A program made the position numbers and the translations under genes. From NCBI GenBank assembly GCA_903893625.1, contig CAITND010000052.1:1-64000 (forward strand): a stretch of 64,000 nucleotides of DNA, read 5' to 3'. The stretch's first letter is position 1. Every line of letters begins with the position of its first letter. Of the stretch, positions 36,012-44,898 are shown piece by piece. The notes under the pieces are model-generated. The model was given only the letters and a program-made list of their open reading frames with translations, made no database searches and was not told the origin of the DNA. The DNA is from an uncultured Oscillatoriales cyanobacterium (lineage in GTDB: Bacteria > Cyanobacteriota > Cyanobacteriia > Cyanobacteriales > Microcoleaceae).

Positions 36012-36761
36012 TTAGGCTGTTAGTTTTTCACTGCTATCAAACAAAACCGTTGTCATGTAATAATTAGTCCATTCTTCACCAAAGGCTTTTTCTAGGACAC
36101 GGCGAGTTTTATCATTTTGTTGTTGTTGAGTACAATAACGTTGTTGACCTGCAATAATTTCCGATTGTTTTTCTTCGGAAATCGGAGTTTGAGCGATCGC
36201 ATATTGACAATGAACTTTCAAATATTGCGTCACCACTTGCAAAAATTGAGTTTCTTCTTCCGGTGTTGTCGGTCGAACAAATAAACAAAATTCTGAAAAA
36301 ATATCCCCCCAAGTCGGAATTTCACGGGGATGGGAAAACTTTTGTTGCGGTTGCGGTTGTAATTGGTTTTGATAGGGTAAAGGTAAACTGCGGTCTAAAT
36401 GCGTTGGGGATAAATCCACAATAGCCGCACTAATTTGCCCCCGTCCCCCGACTAAATCAGCCCCAAACATGGGGATATCATACTCGACTCTGGGAAACAT
36501 CACACAATGCAGAATATCAAGGTTTTGACCGACTTGGGCTAATTCCAAATGGAGCTTGCGAAAGTGTCGGGTTTGATAGCATTTATTTTCAATCGTGAGT
36601 TTTTCCCCTTCTAGTCGCCCCTCCACATACCCTAAATCTTCTGGTAAATGGTAGGGTTCCAAATCGAGATATTGCTTCCAACTGGCCTCAATTTGATCGG
36701 CGAGTTGGCGAATGAGGGAGTGCTGTTGCTCCCGGATCGAGACAGGAGAGGTGTTGACCAT
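36012..36761 (-). CDS. pcyA: Phycocyanobilin:ferredoxin oxidoreductase
   Basis: A 249-aa ferredoxin-dependent bilin reductase that makes phycocyanobilin, the chromophore of phycobilisomes and phytochromes. The HY2/PcyA-family signatures [36 protein letters not shown] are present, including the active-site Asp and the Glu next to it. The C-terminal [16 protein letters not shown] closes the family pattern. It is the strongest single indicator that the organism is a cyanobacterium. It diverges from tatA. Confidence 0.96.
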   Translation of the reverse strand: MVNTSPVSIREQQHSLIRQLADQIEASWKQYLDLEPYHLPEDLGYVEGRLEGEKLTIENKCYQTRHFRKLHLELAQVGQNLDILHCVMFPRVEYDIPMFGADLVGGRGQISAAIVDLSPTHLDRSLPLPYQNQLQPQPQQKFSHPREIPTWGDIFSEFCLFVRPTTPEEETQFLQVVTQYLKVHCQYAIAQTPISEEKQSEIIAGQQRYCTQQQQNDKTRRVLEKAFGEEWTNYYMTTVLFDSSEKLTA

Positions 36762-36855
36762 TGTAGGAATTTACTTATTTCGGGCTTGTATTCCAGAATA
36801 TCAGTTTAGGATAAAGGTTGACTCAGTTGGCGTTTTGGACAAGGAGCTTAAGATT

Positions 36856-37050
36856 ATGTTTGGTTTAGGTTGGCCGGAAATTGCCATTATTCTAGTCGTA
36901 GCCCTGTTGATTTTTGGCCCTAAAAAAATTCCTGAAATTGGCAAAAGTTTAGGTCAAAGCTTACGCGGGTTTAAAGATGCACTTTCCAACCCCCCCGATA
37001 CTTCTGATGCAGTCTCGGAAGATACAGAACAAAATTCCCACAAATCATAA
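36856..37050 (+). CDS. tatA: TatA/E-family twin-arginine translocase subunit
   Basis: A 64-aa membrane protein of the Tat export pathway. MFGLGWPEIAIILVVALLIFGPKKIPEIGKSLGQSLRGFKDAL contains the membrane helix, the FGP hinge and the amphipathic helix. I chose the ATG at 36856, since AAGGAG sits 9 bp upstream and the extra upstream codons are not family-like. The acidic tail is short. The gene shares an intergenic region with pcyA. Confidence 0.95.
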   Translation: MFGLGWPEIAIILVVALLIFGPKKIPEIGKSLGQSLRGFKDALSNPPDTSDAVSEDTEQNSHKS

Positions 37051-37062
37051 TGGGTGTAGGTC

Positions 37063-37141
37063 AGCACCCCGCACTGAAGTGACGGGGCTTCATACCTCCC
37101 ACTTCAGTTAGTTGACCAGCCTAAGTCTTAACTGACTACGT
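37063..37141. mobile_element. Solo IS200/IS605-type terminal relic
   Basis: Two overlapping stems resemble the structured right ends (omega-RNA side) of cyanobacterial IS605 elements: CCCCG pairs with CGGGG (37067-37087), and ACTGAAGTG (37073) pairs with CACTTCAGT (37100). No transposase or tnpB frame is next to it. The flanking 30 bp (TTGACCAGCCTAAGTCTTAA) recurs next to the DUF1400 gene at about 49.84 kb. It is probably the remains of an excised or deleted copy. Confidence 0.55.
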
Positions 37142-37151
37142 TTTTTGAGTC

Positions 37152-37418
37152 ATGACAAATGTTCACCGTTCAGGCTCTATTTTAATTAAAATCACCATTG
37201 TGCAATCAATATTTCCGACACGGATACCGTTAATGCAGTTAGTCATGAAGCAAGGAAAACGACTTTATCCCACAGAATCGTTAACAGAAATTGCTGAACG
37301 CACAGCAAAATCCGTTGCCAGTTTACCCTCAAAAACCCGATGTTTAAATCATCCGGTTTCTCCGACGATTCAGATTTCTCCGGCGTTACAAAAATTAACA
37401 GAAACCACCCGTCATTAA
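37152..37418 (+). pseudogene. pncB: C-terminal remnant of nicotinate phosphoribosyltransferase
   Basis: The 88-codon frame ends with RIPLMQLVMKQGKRLYPTES and LPSKTRCLNHPVSPTIQISPALQKLTETTRH. This corresponds to the last part of NAPRTase (a GK..YP.PSL..I...LP...R.L..P..Y.I.IS..L pattern). The remaining 350 or so residues are missing, and an IS605-end relic lies right before the fragment, suggesting IS-linked deletion. The next genes belong to NAD metabolism, which supports the identification. The call is by pattern memory, moderate confidence. Confidence 0.65.
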
Positions 37419-37619
37419 TTGTTGTAGAATGGTAACAACCCACATTAAGCTGCTACACATTTAAACTCACTGTTGATATCGAATGTGGGGTGTGGGGTGT
37501 GGGTAATTAAAGATTATCAAATGTAGTAGAATGTTGGGTGATGCGTGCGAGGAGTGCTTACGCACCATAAGGGTTTGAATGGATTCAGAAATAATCCTAG
37601 TGAGGAATCAATTTTCAAT

Positions 37620-38564
37620 ATGAAAAAATCATCAATTTTATCTGGTTTAATGGGGGTTTGTGTGGCTGATGCACTAGGCGTTCCCGTAGAATTTTCTAGC
37701 CGCCAAGAACGTCTTCAAAATCCCATTACAACAATGACTGGACATGGAACCTATGGACAACCTCCGGGTACTTGGTCAGATGATAGTTCGTTGATGTTCT
37801 GTTTAGCAGATAGTCTGTGTCAGGGATATAATTTAAAAGCGATCGCCGATTCCTTTGGTCGTTGGCGCTATCAACAAGAATGGACACCTCATGGTGTAGT
37901 ATTTGATATTGGCGGAACGACAAATCAATCGATTAGAAATATCCTCAATGGGGTTAATCCTGTGGAAGCGGGAGAAACGGGTGAACGCAGTAATGGAAAT
38001 GGTTCTTTGATGCGAATTTTACCGATGGCTTTTTTATATTCTTCGGTTTCTTTCTATCAATTAATCCAGTGGGTTCATGAATGTTCCTGTTTAACCCATG
38101 CTCATGTCCGATCACAAATTGCCTGCGGGATTTATATTAGTATTGCTGTTAAGTTACTTCAAGGTTTAGACCTAAAATCGGCCTACCTTGAAGGAATAGA
38201 AGCCGTAAAACCCATTTATTATCATCCTACTTTAACTGTAGAAGCCTCTCGGTTTGAACGGGTTTTGACAGGCAAAATTGATCAGTTATCAATGGGTAAA
38301 ATTGAATCTAGTGGTTATGTGATTCACACCTTAGAAGCATCTTTATGGTGTTTATTAACGACATCTTCCTATTCAGAAGCAGTTCTCAAAGCCGTTAATT
38401 TAGGAGAAGATACCGACACGACCGCAGCAGTAACTGGAGGTTTAGCAGGACTCTATTATGGGTGGGAAAATATTCCCTCAGAATGGGTTGAACAAATTGT
38501 TCGCAAAGATGATATTATTGCTTTAGCCGATCGGTTAGAACAAGCGATTTTATCAACAACTTAG
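37620..38564 (+). CDS. ADP-ribosylglycohydrolase family protein
   Basis: A 314-aa hydrolase that removes ADP-ribose from proteins or small molecules. The dinuclear metal motifs are GTWSDDSSLMFCLADSL near residue 50 and GEDTDTTAAVTGGLAG near the end. The start MKKSSILSGLMGVCVADALGVPVEF is standard. I chose the ATG at 37620. An upstream frame of 25 codons is not family-like. It lies between the pncB remnant and nadD, consistent with NAD turnover. Confidence 0.93.
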   Translation: MKKSSILSGLMGVCVADALGVPVEFSSRQERLQNPITTMTGHGTYGQPPGTWSDDSSLMFCLADSLCQGYNLKAIADSFGRWRYQQEWTPHGVVFDIGGTTNQSIRNILNGVNPVEAGETGERSNGNGSLMRILPMAFLYSSVSFYQLIQWVHECSCLTHAHVRSQIACGIYISIAVKLLQGLDLKSAYLEGIEAVKPIYYHPTLTVEASRFERVLTGKIDQLSMGKIESSGYVIHTLEASLWCLLTTSSYSEAVLKAVNLGEDTDTTAAVTGGLAGLYYGWENIPSEWVEQIVRKDDIIALADRLEQAILSTT

Positions 38565-38607
38565 TCCTGATTCTGTTAAGAAAGGTGAGTTAACTTTAAA
38601 CCCGAAA

Positions 38608-39180
38608 ATGACTGAAATTGCCCTATTTGGAACCAGTGCAGACCCTCCAACCGCAGGACATCAAGCCATTCTTTTTTGGCTGTCTCAACGGTTTGATAAA
38701 GTTGTGGTTTGGGCATCAGATAATCCCTTTAAAACTCATCAAACGCCATTAGAACATCGCATGGCAATGTTATCATTATTAATTGAGGAAATTAACACCC
38801 CGAAGCAAAATATTGCTCTGCATCCTGAATTAAGTAGTCGCCGAACATTGGAAACCTTAAAAGGAGCTAAAAACTATTGGCCTGATGCAGAATATACCTT
38901 GGTTGTCGGTTCAGACTTAGTACAACAAATTCCCCATTGGTATCAGATCGAAACGCTCTTAAAACAGGTAAAATTATTAGTAATTCCTCGACCGGGTTAT
39001 GAGGTGGAAGAAACAGATTTAGAGCATCTGCAAAAGTTAGGAAAGCAAGTTAAAATTGCAACATTGACAGGTTTACCCGTTTCCTCAACAAACTATCGCA
39101 AAACTGGGAATATTGATCACTTACCCCCGCCTGTACAAGCCTATATTAACCGAGAACAGTTGTATGAAGAAATCCGTTAA
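38608..39180 (+). CDS. nadD: Nicotinate-nucleotide adenylyltransferase-like protein
   Basis: A 190-aa nucleotidyltransferase. IALFGTSADPPTAGHQAILFWL holds the (T/H)xGH motif, and VSSTNYRKTG replaces the ISSTxIR motif near the C-terminus. It should adenylate NaMN in NAD synthesis. The length fits. It begins 43 bp after the ADP-ribosylglycohydrolase stop, and the NrtR-like regulator follows, so the three seem to be a functional group. Confidence 0.85.
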   Translation: MTEIALFGTSADPPTAGHQAILFWLSQRFDKVVVWASDNPFKTHQTPLEHRMAMLSLLIEEINTPKQNIALHPELSSRRTLETLKGAKNYWPDAEYTLVVGSDLVQQIPHWYQIETLLKQVKLLVIPRPGYEVEETDLEHLQKLGKQVKIATLTGLPVSSTNYRKTGNIDHLPPPVQAYINREQLYEEIR

Positions 39181-39317
39181 AATTTTAAGATGAATCTGGA
39201 AACTCAAATTAATCTGACCATAATTTTTATTGATTATTATTTTAATTTAAGTTATGAAAAAATTAGAGCCAGACAGCAAAACTTGTCAAAGTAAAAAATT
39301 ATTCTTGGGAGATATAA

Positions 39318-40052
39318 ATGGTTGGAAAAACTCAAAAAAAAGTATTATCGTCCCCATTAGAAAATTTTAAGGTTGGAGTTGATAATGTAATTTTTTCCGT
39401 TGATACCGGGCAAAATCGTCTATTAGTTTTATTGGTGATGCGACAAGAAGAACCCTTTATTAATACTTGGAGTTTACCTGGAACTTTAGTCCAACAAGGG
39501 GAATCTTTAGAAGATGCAGCCTATCGAATTTTAGCAGAAAAAATTCGGGTCGAAAATTTATATTTAGAACAATTATATACCTTTGGAGGGCCAAATCGTG
39601 ATCCCAGAGAAGCCCCAGATAGTTATAATATTCGCTATTTATCCGTGAGTTATTTTGCTTTAGTTCGGTTTGAAGAAGCAGAATTAATTGCTGATAGAGT
39701 CACCGGAATTGCTTGGTATCCCATTGACAAAATTCCCCCTTTAGCCTTTGATCACAATCAAATTTTAGAATATGGTTATCGTCGATTACAAAATAAATTA
39801 GAATATAGTCCGGTTGCTTTTGATGTGTTACCCGAATTATTTACATTAGGAGATTTATATCAATTTTATACAACAATTTTAGGAGAAGGTTTTTCCGATT
39901 ATTCTAATTTTAGAACCCGCTTACTGAAGTTAGGATTTCTTTCGGATACCGGGGTAAAAACATCACGGGGGGCGGGTAGACCTGCAAGTTTATATCGATT
40001 TGATGCGGAAGCTTTTGCACCCTTAAAAGATAAACCCTTAGTGTTTGTTTGA
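39318..40052 (+). CDS. NrtR-like Nudix-winged-helix regulator
   Basis: A 244-aa protein. An N-terminal Nudix domain (LPGTLVQQGESLEDAAYRILAEKIRVENLYLEQLYTFGGPNRDPR) has a degenerate Nudix box: the catalytic REx2EE pattern is replaced by RILAEKI, so hydrolysis is doubtful. The C-terminal winged helix (GDLYQFYTTILGEGFSDYSNFRTRLLKLGFLSDTG) is that of NrtR regulators, which repress NAD biosynthesis genes and sense ADP-ribose. Its position after nadD and pncB remnant is the expected regulon context. Confidence 0.88.
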   Translation: MVGKTQKKVLSSPLENFKVGVDNVIFSVDTGQNRLLVLLVMRQEEPFINTWSLPGTLVQQGESLEDAAYRILAEKIRVENLYLEQLYTFGGPNRDPREAPDSYNIRYLSVSYFALVRFEEAELIADRVTGIAWYPIDKIPPLAFDHNQILEYGYRRLQNKLEYSPVAFDVLPELFTLGDLYQFYTTILGEGFSDYSNFRTRLLKLGFLSDTGVKTSRGAGRPASLYRFDAEAFAPLKDKPLVFV

Positions 40053-40076
40053 TCTTTACCTCTAACTCCCTATTTG

Positions 40077-40316
40077 TTAAAATCCTACCTCGAATTCCTC
40101 TCTGATTTCAAGGGGAGGCTGTTCTCTGGATTCCATATAATCTTCAGAAAATAGATTTAAACTTTCAAATAAAGATTGCCAAGGATGATCTGTAGGAATT
40201 AAAATTAAAACATTCCCAATTTTTTTGAGATAAACTTCATCTCCAGAAAATTGATATTCTTCGGGTAAGACTAGAGTTTGTTCATTGCTATTTTTTAAAA
40301 GTTTAGCAGTATCCAT
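40077..40316 (-). CDS. Orphan VapB/AbrB-type antitoxin
   Basis: A 79-aa protein. AKLLKNSNEQTLVLPEEYQFSGDEVYLKKIGNVLILIP is the AbrB-like swapped hairpin of VapB antitoxins. The acidic C-terminal tail would bind a PIN toxin. No vapC gene follows, so it is an orphan or its toxin has been lost. It is convergent with the NrtR-like gene. Confidence 0.8.
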   Translation of the reverse strand: MDTAKLLKNSNEQTLVLPEEYQFSGDEVYLKKIGNVLILIPTDHPWQSLFESLNLFSEDYMESREQPPLEIREEFEVGF

Positions 40317-40502
40317 TGATTTAATGTTGTCGAAGGTGGGTTAATGTTATTGTATCAAATATAAGGGTTTATTGATCTAGTATCAAATCGTTATGGGGTC
40401 AAAGTCGGTAGAAGGAATAGAGAATTTTGTTCACAACAGGTAAATTAAGGTATACTAAGGTCTGAATTTCCTCCTTTATGATCTCAAAACCTATTGCATG
40501 GC

Positions 40503-41906
40503 ATGACCACCTTAAACACCGTTTGGCAACAATTTACCCTACAAAACTTATTACTCTATCAATGGCGTAATACCAGCTTTCTCTATCGCTTCACAGGATG
40601 TTTACACCAATGGCGACAGGGAAGTTGGTTATTACAGTGGGGTGAACCATTGGGGGCATTATTAATTAGTATTGTATTCTGTTTAGCGCCCTTTGTGGGA
40701 ACCGCCTTAATCGGGGTTTTATTAATTGCTTGTGCGGCTTGGTGGCTATTATTAACCCTCACGGATGAACCTTCACAAACTGCCTTTACTCCGATCCATT
40801 TAATTGTTTTATTATATTGGGGAATTGCCACGATTGCAACGGCTTTATCTCCGGTTAAAATAGCAGCGTTTACAGGATGGACAAAGTTAACCCTCTATTT
40901 AATTTTATTCGCTTTAATGTCGAGGATATTGCGATCGCCTAAAATCCGTTCAATTTTTATTACTATCTTTTTGCTAACGACTTTAATTGTCAGTGTTTAT
41001 GGTTTAAGACAGTGGTTTTATGGGGTGGAAGCCTTAGCGACTTGGGTTGACCCTACCTCTCCCCAATCCAACTTAACACGGGTTTATAGTTATTTAGATA
41101 ACCCCAATTTATTAGCCGGATATTTATTACCCGCAGTGGGTTTAAGTTTGGCATCCTTCTTTGTTTGGACGGGAATTTTACCCAAAGCTTTAGCCTTAAC
41201 AATGATCGTCGTTAATTCTTCCTGTTTAGTCTTAACCTTTAGTCGGGGAGGATGGATTGGATTAGTGCTATTAATGTTTACCTTTGCTATCCTATTATTA
41301 TACTGGTTAAGTATTCAATTTTCTCCCTTTTGGCGACGATTTGCTTTACCAATGGGTTTAACTGGATTAACCGTTTTTCTATTATTTGCAGTGCTATTTG
41401 TTCCCGCCGTTCGAGATCGGGTAGCAAGTATTTTTGCTGGACGGGGAGATAGTAGTAATAACTTTAGAATTAATGTTTGGATGTCAGTGATTGAGATGAT
41501 TAAAGATCGTCCCATCTTAGGAATTGGCCCTGGAAATGTTGCCTTTAATAAGATTTATCCCCTGTATATGCAGCCTCGTTACACCGCTTTAAGTGCCTAT
41601 TCTATTCTGTTAGAAATTACCGTTGAAACCGGAATTATTGGTTTAAGCTGTTTTCTGTGGTTATTAACCGTAACCTTTAATCAAGGATGGGTGCAATTAA
41701 AACGACTTCGAGAATTAGGAAATTCCCAAGGATTTTGGTTAATGGCTGCTATTTCTACGTTAGTCGGAATGTTAGGTCATGGGTTAGTGGATACGGTTTG
41801 GTATCGTCCTCAAGTCAATACTTTATGGTGGTTAATGATTGCTTTAATTGCTAGTTATTATCAACCCAAACCTCGAATTTTATCTGATGAAGTTCAGACG
41901 TATTGA
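40503..41906 (+). CDS. ictB: IctB-family membrane protein (O-antigen-ligase superfamily)
   Basis: A 467-aa membrane protein with about ten helices. The opening NTVWQQFTLQNLLLYQWRNTSFLYR and the conserved YSYLDNPNLLAGYLLP and RPILGIGPGNVAFNKIYPLYMQPRYTALSAYSILLEITVETGIIG are typical of IctB. IctB was originally linked to inorganic carbon accumulation, but the family belongs to the O-antigen ligase group and the biochemical role is disputed. I chose the ATG at 40503. A TTG three codons upstream is also in frame. Confidence 0.92.
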   Translation: MTTLNTVWQQFTLQNLLLYQWRNTSFLYRFTGCLHQWRQGSWLLQWGEPLGALLISIVFCLAPFVGTALIGVLLIACAAWWLLLTLTDEPSQTAFTPIHLIVLLYWGIATIATALSPVKIAAFTGWTKLTLYLILFALMSRILRSPKIRSIFITIFLLTTLIVSVYGLRQWFYGVEALATWVDPTSPQSNLTRVYSYLDNPNLLAGYLLPAVGLSLASFFVWTGILPKALALTMIVVNSSCLVLTFSRGGWIGLVLLMFTFAILLLYWLSIQFSPFWRRFALPMGLTGLTVFLLFAVLFVPAVRDRVASIFAGRGDSSNNFRINVWMSVIEMIKDRPILGIGPGNVAFNKIYPLYMQPRYTALSAYSILLEITVETGIIGLSCFLWLLTVTFNQGWVQLKRLRELGNSQGFWLMAAISTLVGMLGHGLVDTVWYRPQVNTLWWLMIALIASYYQPKPRILSDEVQTY

Positions 41907-41977
41907 AATTGCTAATCCCTTTTATCCTTCGGTGTCCCGTTTAATCTCAATACGTCTAAAAATCGGGTATTCAAGGG

Positions 41978-42172
41978 TTATCCAACCCTCATTAATGCTT
42001 CTAATTCTTGGGTGATTGTGTGTTCAAGAGTTCCTAATATCGAGGGCGGAATCAGATTTTGAATTGAAGACCAAAGATCCTGAGCTTTTTTAGAGATCTG
42101 CTGGGAATAGAATACACCAGCAACCGTAGAAGTAGAACCGTAGCAGAACAAGAATTCCATAGTCAGATTCAC
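41978..42172 (-). CDS. Small hypothetical protein
   Basis: A 64-aa frame (or 60 aa from an internal ATG, MEFLFCYGSTSTVAG) with a helical, amphipathic C-terminal part (LWSSIQNLIPPSILGTLEHTITQELEALMRVG). Not recognised. There is no good ribosome-binding site. The composition is protein-like, and it sits convergent to ictB. It might be a real small gene or chance. Confidence 0.4.
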   Translation of the reverse strand: MNLTMEFLFCYGSTSTVAGVFYSQQISKKAQDLWSSIQNLIPPSILGTLEHTITQELEALMRVG

Positions 42173-42359
42173 ACAAATTGATGATGTTTACCTCTACAAA
42201 GTAAACAGCAAATTGTCTGAATTTCCCCTGAGCGTTGTGCTAGTTTGCGATGTGACCCCTCAACAACTCTACACCCAACGTTTCAACCCCGGTCAATTGG
42301 TCTTAACCGCCCAACTCCTGTGGACAGTTTCTCAAACTGGCACAATCCCTGGAGGGTGA
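42144..42359 (+). pseudogene. Possible remnant of a coding sequence
   Basis: A 71-codon open stretch without an ATG reads IDDVYLYKVNSKLSEF and, further on, VTPQQLYTQRFNPGQLVLTAQLLW before a stop at 42357. The composition is more protein-like than chance AT-rich DNA. There is no start codon or upstream promoter in the correct place. It may be a decayed gene. Not recognised. Confidence 0.3.
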
Positions 42360-42945
42360 CTGTAATTTGCAGTGTTTTCTAAACTTGGCACGATAAAATA
42401 GGTTTTAGGAGGACAGTAAAGATCGGCGGTAATTTACCTTAGAGTGTCTTCCATTTTTAATAAAAACCTGTATTATATGTAAGGTTAACAACGAGAAATC
42501 TTACAACTTCCTGAAAAACTGAGGAAAGTTGTGTTTTCTGAATGGCAAGCCAGAATAACTTAGGAAATTCCTGTTGTCTGATTGACAAAAGGGTTCTACT
42601 TGAGTTAAAAATAGCTTTGATGAGTGGGGTGTTGTTATTCCCAATCTTTCCTAATTTCTAGCTTGAAGTTCAGGAACTGGGAGAAAACACTTTAAATCAG
42701 GTTCTATAGAAGTTAGGGGAATACAAAAAGTTACTTTAATAGCGGTCAATTCAGGATTTCTAGGAATCAAGAGTCCTCAATTGAATCGCTGAGAGTCGTT
42801 TCAGAATATTACCCTGAGAGCCAGGATGGTAAAATCTTCATCCAGGTTTAATTTCCAACTGACCATTCAGAAACATTCCTCAAATTAAGGTGTGTTTTTT
42901 CTCAATCTTGTCACTCACCTATTTTCCCTTTTCTTGAGATATCCT
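42360..42945. other. Intergenic region, 586 bp
   Basis: Contains no gene or clear repeat that I could see. It precedes the small lipoprotein gene and should carry its promoter. Confidence 0.4.
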
Positions 42946-43131
42946 ATGAAAAAGTTTGCTGTAGTGTTGACGGGTTTAGCCATAGCTTCTTCCTGTTTAT
43001 TAACTGCTTGTGGCGGTACTGAAACTCCTCCCACTCCATCCCCAACTCCTCCAGCCACAACTCCTCCAGCCACAACTCCTCCAGCCACAACTCCTCCAGC
43101 CACAACTCCTCCAGCCACAACTCCCAAATAA
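42946..43131 (+). CDS. Small lipoprotein with PPATT tandem repeats
   Basis: A 61-aa secreted lipoprotein. MKKFAVVLTGLAIASSCLLTACGG is a signal peptide with lipobox LTAC, so the protein should be anchored via Cys21 or so to a membrane. The rest is TETPPTPSPTPP followed by five ATTPP repeats encoded by near-identical 15-bp DNA units, so copy number may vary. I chose the ATG at 42946. The upstream 18 codons of the same frame read into a second hydrophobic run and are unlikely. Such Thr/Pro-rich tails are typical of spacer or glycosylated regions. Confidence 0.75.
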   Translation: MKKFAVVLTGLAIASSCLLTACGGTETPPTPSPTPPATTPPATTPPATTPPATTPPATTPK

Positions 43132-43154
43132 GGGAACTGATTTTAGCTGGTTTC

Positions 43155-43195
43155 AAAAAATTTCCTCTCCTGAATCATGGGAGAGGAAATTTTTT
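43155..43195. terminator. Bidirectional intrinsic terminator
   Basis: AAAAAATTTCCTCTCC pairs perfectly over 16 bp with GGAGAGGAAATTTTTT across a 9-nt loop. It provides T-tracts in both directions, between the lipoprotein gene (plus) and the CDF transporter gene (minus). Confidence 0.92.
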
Positions 43196-43243
43196 GCTGG
43201 CATCTGTAGTTCGTACTCGCTTACTTCTCTTGCCTACTTATTA

Positions 43244-44176
43244 TTATTTCATCTTTGCATCTGGGGACTCATAGGTAATTTCCTCCGATTGATATTGGGG
43301 CGGTTCAATGTGAATTAAAATTCTGACAGGACTAAAGTGGTTTTCTAATTCTGCTTCCACTGCTTCTGTAATACTGTGGGCTGTTTCTACATCCGAGGAT
43401 GCAACAACCATGTGCATTTCAATAAAAACTTGCCGTCCAATCATCCCACGAGACGCAATATTATGGCAGTTTACCACACCGGGAACAGACATGACAATCT
43501 CTTTAATTGTTTCGGGATCAATCACCATTTGATCCACTAACCAAGGCAGATTTTCTCTTAATACACTCCAGCCACTTTTAAATACTAATAACGCTACAGG
43601 AAAAGCTAAAATCACATCTAAATATTGCAATTTAGGCAAATTCCAGACTTCGCCTTGCCAAATACCAATTAATCCCCCAATTACCATAATTGTAATCCAA
43701 ACATCGCTCATGGTATGTTTAGCATCTGCGACTAAAACTGCACTCCCTAAACGCTTTCCAGCAGCCCGTTCATAATAAGCCACAAAAATATTAATCCCTA
43801 AAACAATTAATAAAATCCATAATTCTTTTGGAGAAATTTCGACAGGCTTACTACCCTTAAACACCCGTTCTACTGCCCCACTCAAAATTTGAAAACAGGC
43901 AATTCCCAAAAAAACACCCACACCTAATGCGCCCAAGGCATCAAATTTTTGGTGTCCATAGGGATGTTCTCGATCAGGTTCAGGCGAGGCAAAATGATTC
44001 GTAATTAAGCCTAAAATATTATTGGCACTATCAGTAACACTATGCAGGGCATCAGCCAGTAAACTCAAAGAACCGGTCAGGGTTCCTATAATAACTTTAA
44101 TCGCCATCACTAACAGGTTTAAACCCAGTGTTAGTAATAAAACTAATTGAATTTTTGACCGATTATCCTGAATCAT
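43244..44176 (-). CDS. Cation diffusion facilitator (CDF) transporter
   Basis: A 310-aa inner-membrane metal exporter. The metal-site motifs are SLLADALHSVTDSANNIL (helix 2 with HxxxD) and LVADAKHTMSDVW (helix 5). Six membrane helices can be traced. A cytosolic C-terminal metallochaperone-like domain with HNIASRGMIGRQVFIEMHM follows. Likely substrates are Zn, Fe or Mn, which cannot be decided from the sequence. The length is standard. Confidence 0.94.
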   Translation of the reverse strand: MIQDNRSKIQLVLLLTLGLNLLVMAIKVIIGTLTGSLSLLADALHSVTDSANNILGLITNHFASPEPDREHPYGHQKFDALGALGVGVFLGIACFQILSGAVERVFKGSKPVEISPKELWILLIVLGINIFVAYYERAAGKRLGSAVLVADAKHTMSDVWITIMVIGGLIGIWQGEVWNLPKLQYLDVILAFPVALLVFKSGWSVLRENLPWLVDQMVIDPETIKEIVMSVPGVVNCHNIASRGMIGRQVFIEMHMVVASSDVETAHSITEAVEAELENHFSPVRILIHIEPPQYQSEEITYESPDAKMK

Positions 44177-44403
44177 ACAATCTCTCCTTTTAAGCTTTGA
44201 TGGTGATCAAAAACTGTTTTTACCATATCATTTTATTCAGTTAAATTAACTATTGAGATTGATTCTCGCTAAAATTCCATCTCTCACTTCTAGGAATCCT
44301 TCTAATTTTACTAAAAAGATAAAATCTCATTGCGCTTAATTAACAGTAAAAACAGTAAAATCAGATCAAAGGTTTTTAATTGCTTTGCATGAATAGGTCT
44401 TCT

Positions 44404-44760
44404 ATGTCTGTTGCTTCACTCACACTTAATTTAACCCAGGGTTCTGTCTCCTTGCGCTTTACTCCCGAAGCCGCCCAAAATTTAAAAGGGGCGCTAGATG
44501 AATTGATGCAAAAACTCAAAGCTGTGGCTGCAAAAAATTCCCCAGGAGGGGGTAAACCTACGCCTCAAAAGCCAATAGAATATCAATATACTGGGGATGT
44601 TTTTTTAGAAGTCTTTTGCAATCCCAACATCTGGCCTAGTCCCTTTGCGGCGAAAGTCTTGATTACAGTCCGAGATGAACGGATTAAACTGACGACAGAA
44701 GCCGAACTCACCCGCCTGATTGATGATGTGAATCAATACCTCGATCAAGTCAGCCAATAA
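44404..44760 (+). CDS. Conserved cyanobacterial hypothetical protein
   Basis: A 118-aa protein. Start MSVASLTLNLTQGSVSLRFTPEAAQNLKGALDELMQKL is followed by a Pro/Gly linker, then FLEVFCNPNIWPSPFAAKVLITVRDERIKLTTEAELTRLIDDVNQYL. Not recognised beyond a cyanobacterial look. No signal or membrane segment. I chose the ATG at 44404. ATG 44389 and TTG 44380 are further in-frame options. The next gene follows at 44899, and the pair may be co-transcribed. Confidence 0.6.
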   Translation: MSVASLTLNLTQGSVSLRFTPEAAQNLKGALDELMQKLKAVAAKNSPGGGKPTPQKPIEYQYTGDVFLEVFCNPNIWPSPFAAKVLITVRDERIKLTTEAELTRLIDDVNQYLDQVSQ

Positions 44761-44898
44761 GCTGTTAAAATATACGAGCCAAAGAGGGCTTCTTTAGAGT
44801 TCGGCTTACTCATTTACAGCCAAGCGATCCGAAGCCAAACTCAACCAAGCTTGAATCATTTCACTCAAAATGTCTAATTGAGGAATAGTTCGATTCTC

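Noticed and set aside
42915-43156. Gly/Val- and Glu/Leu-rich minus-strand frames over the lipoprotein gene
   Set aside because: They are antisense shadows of the ATTPP repeat.
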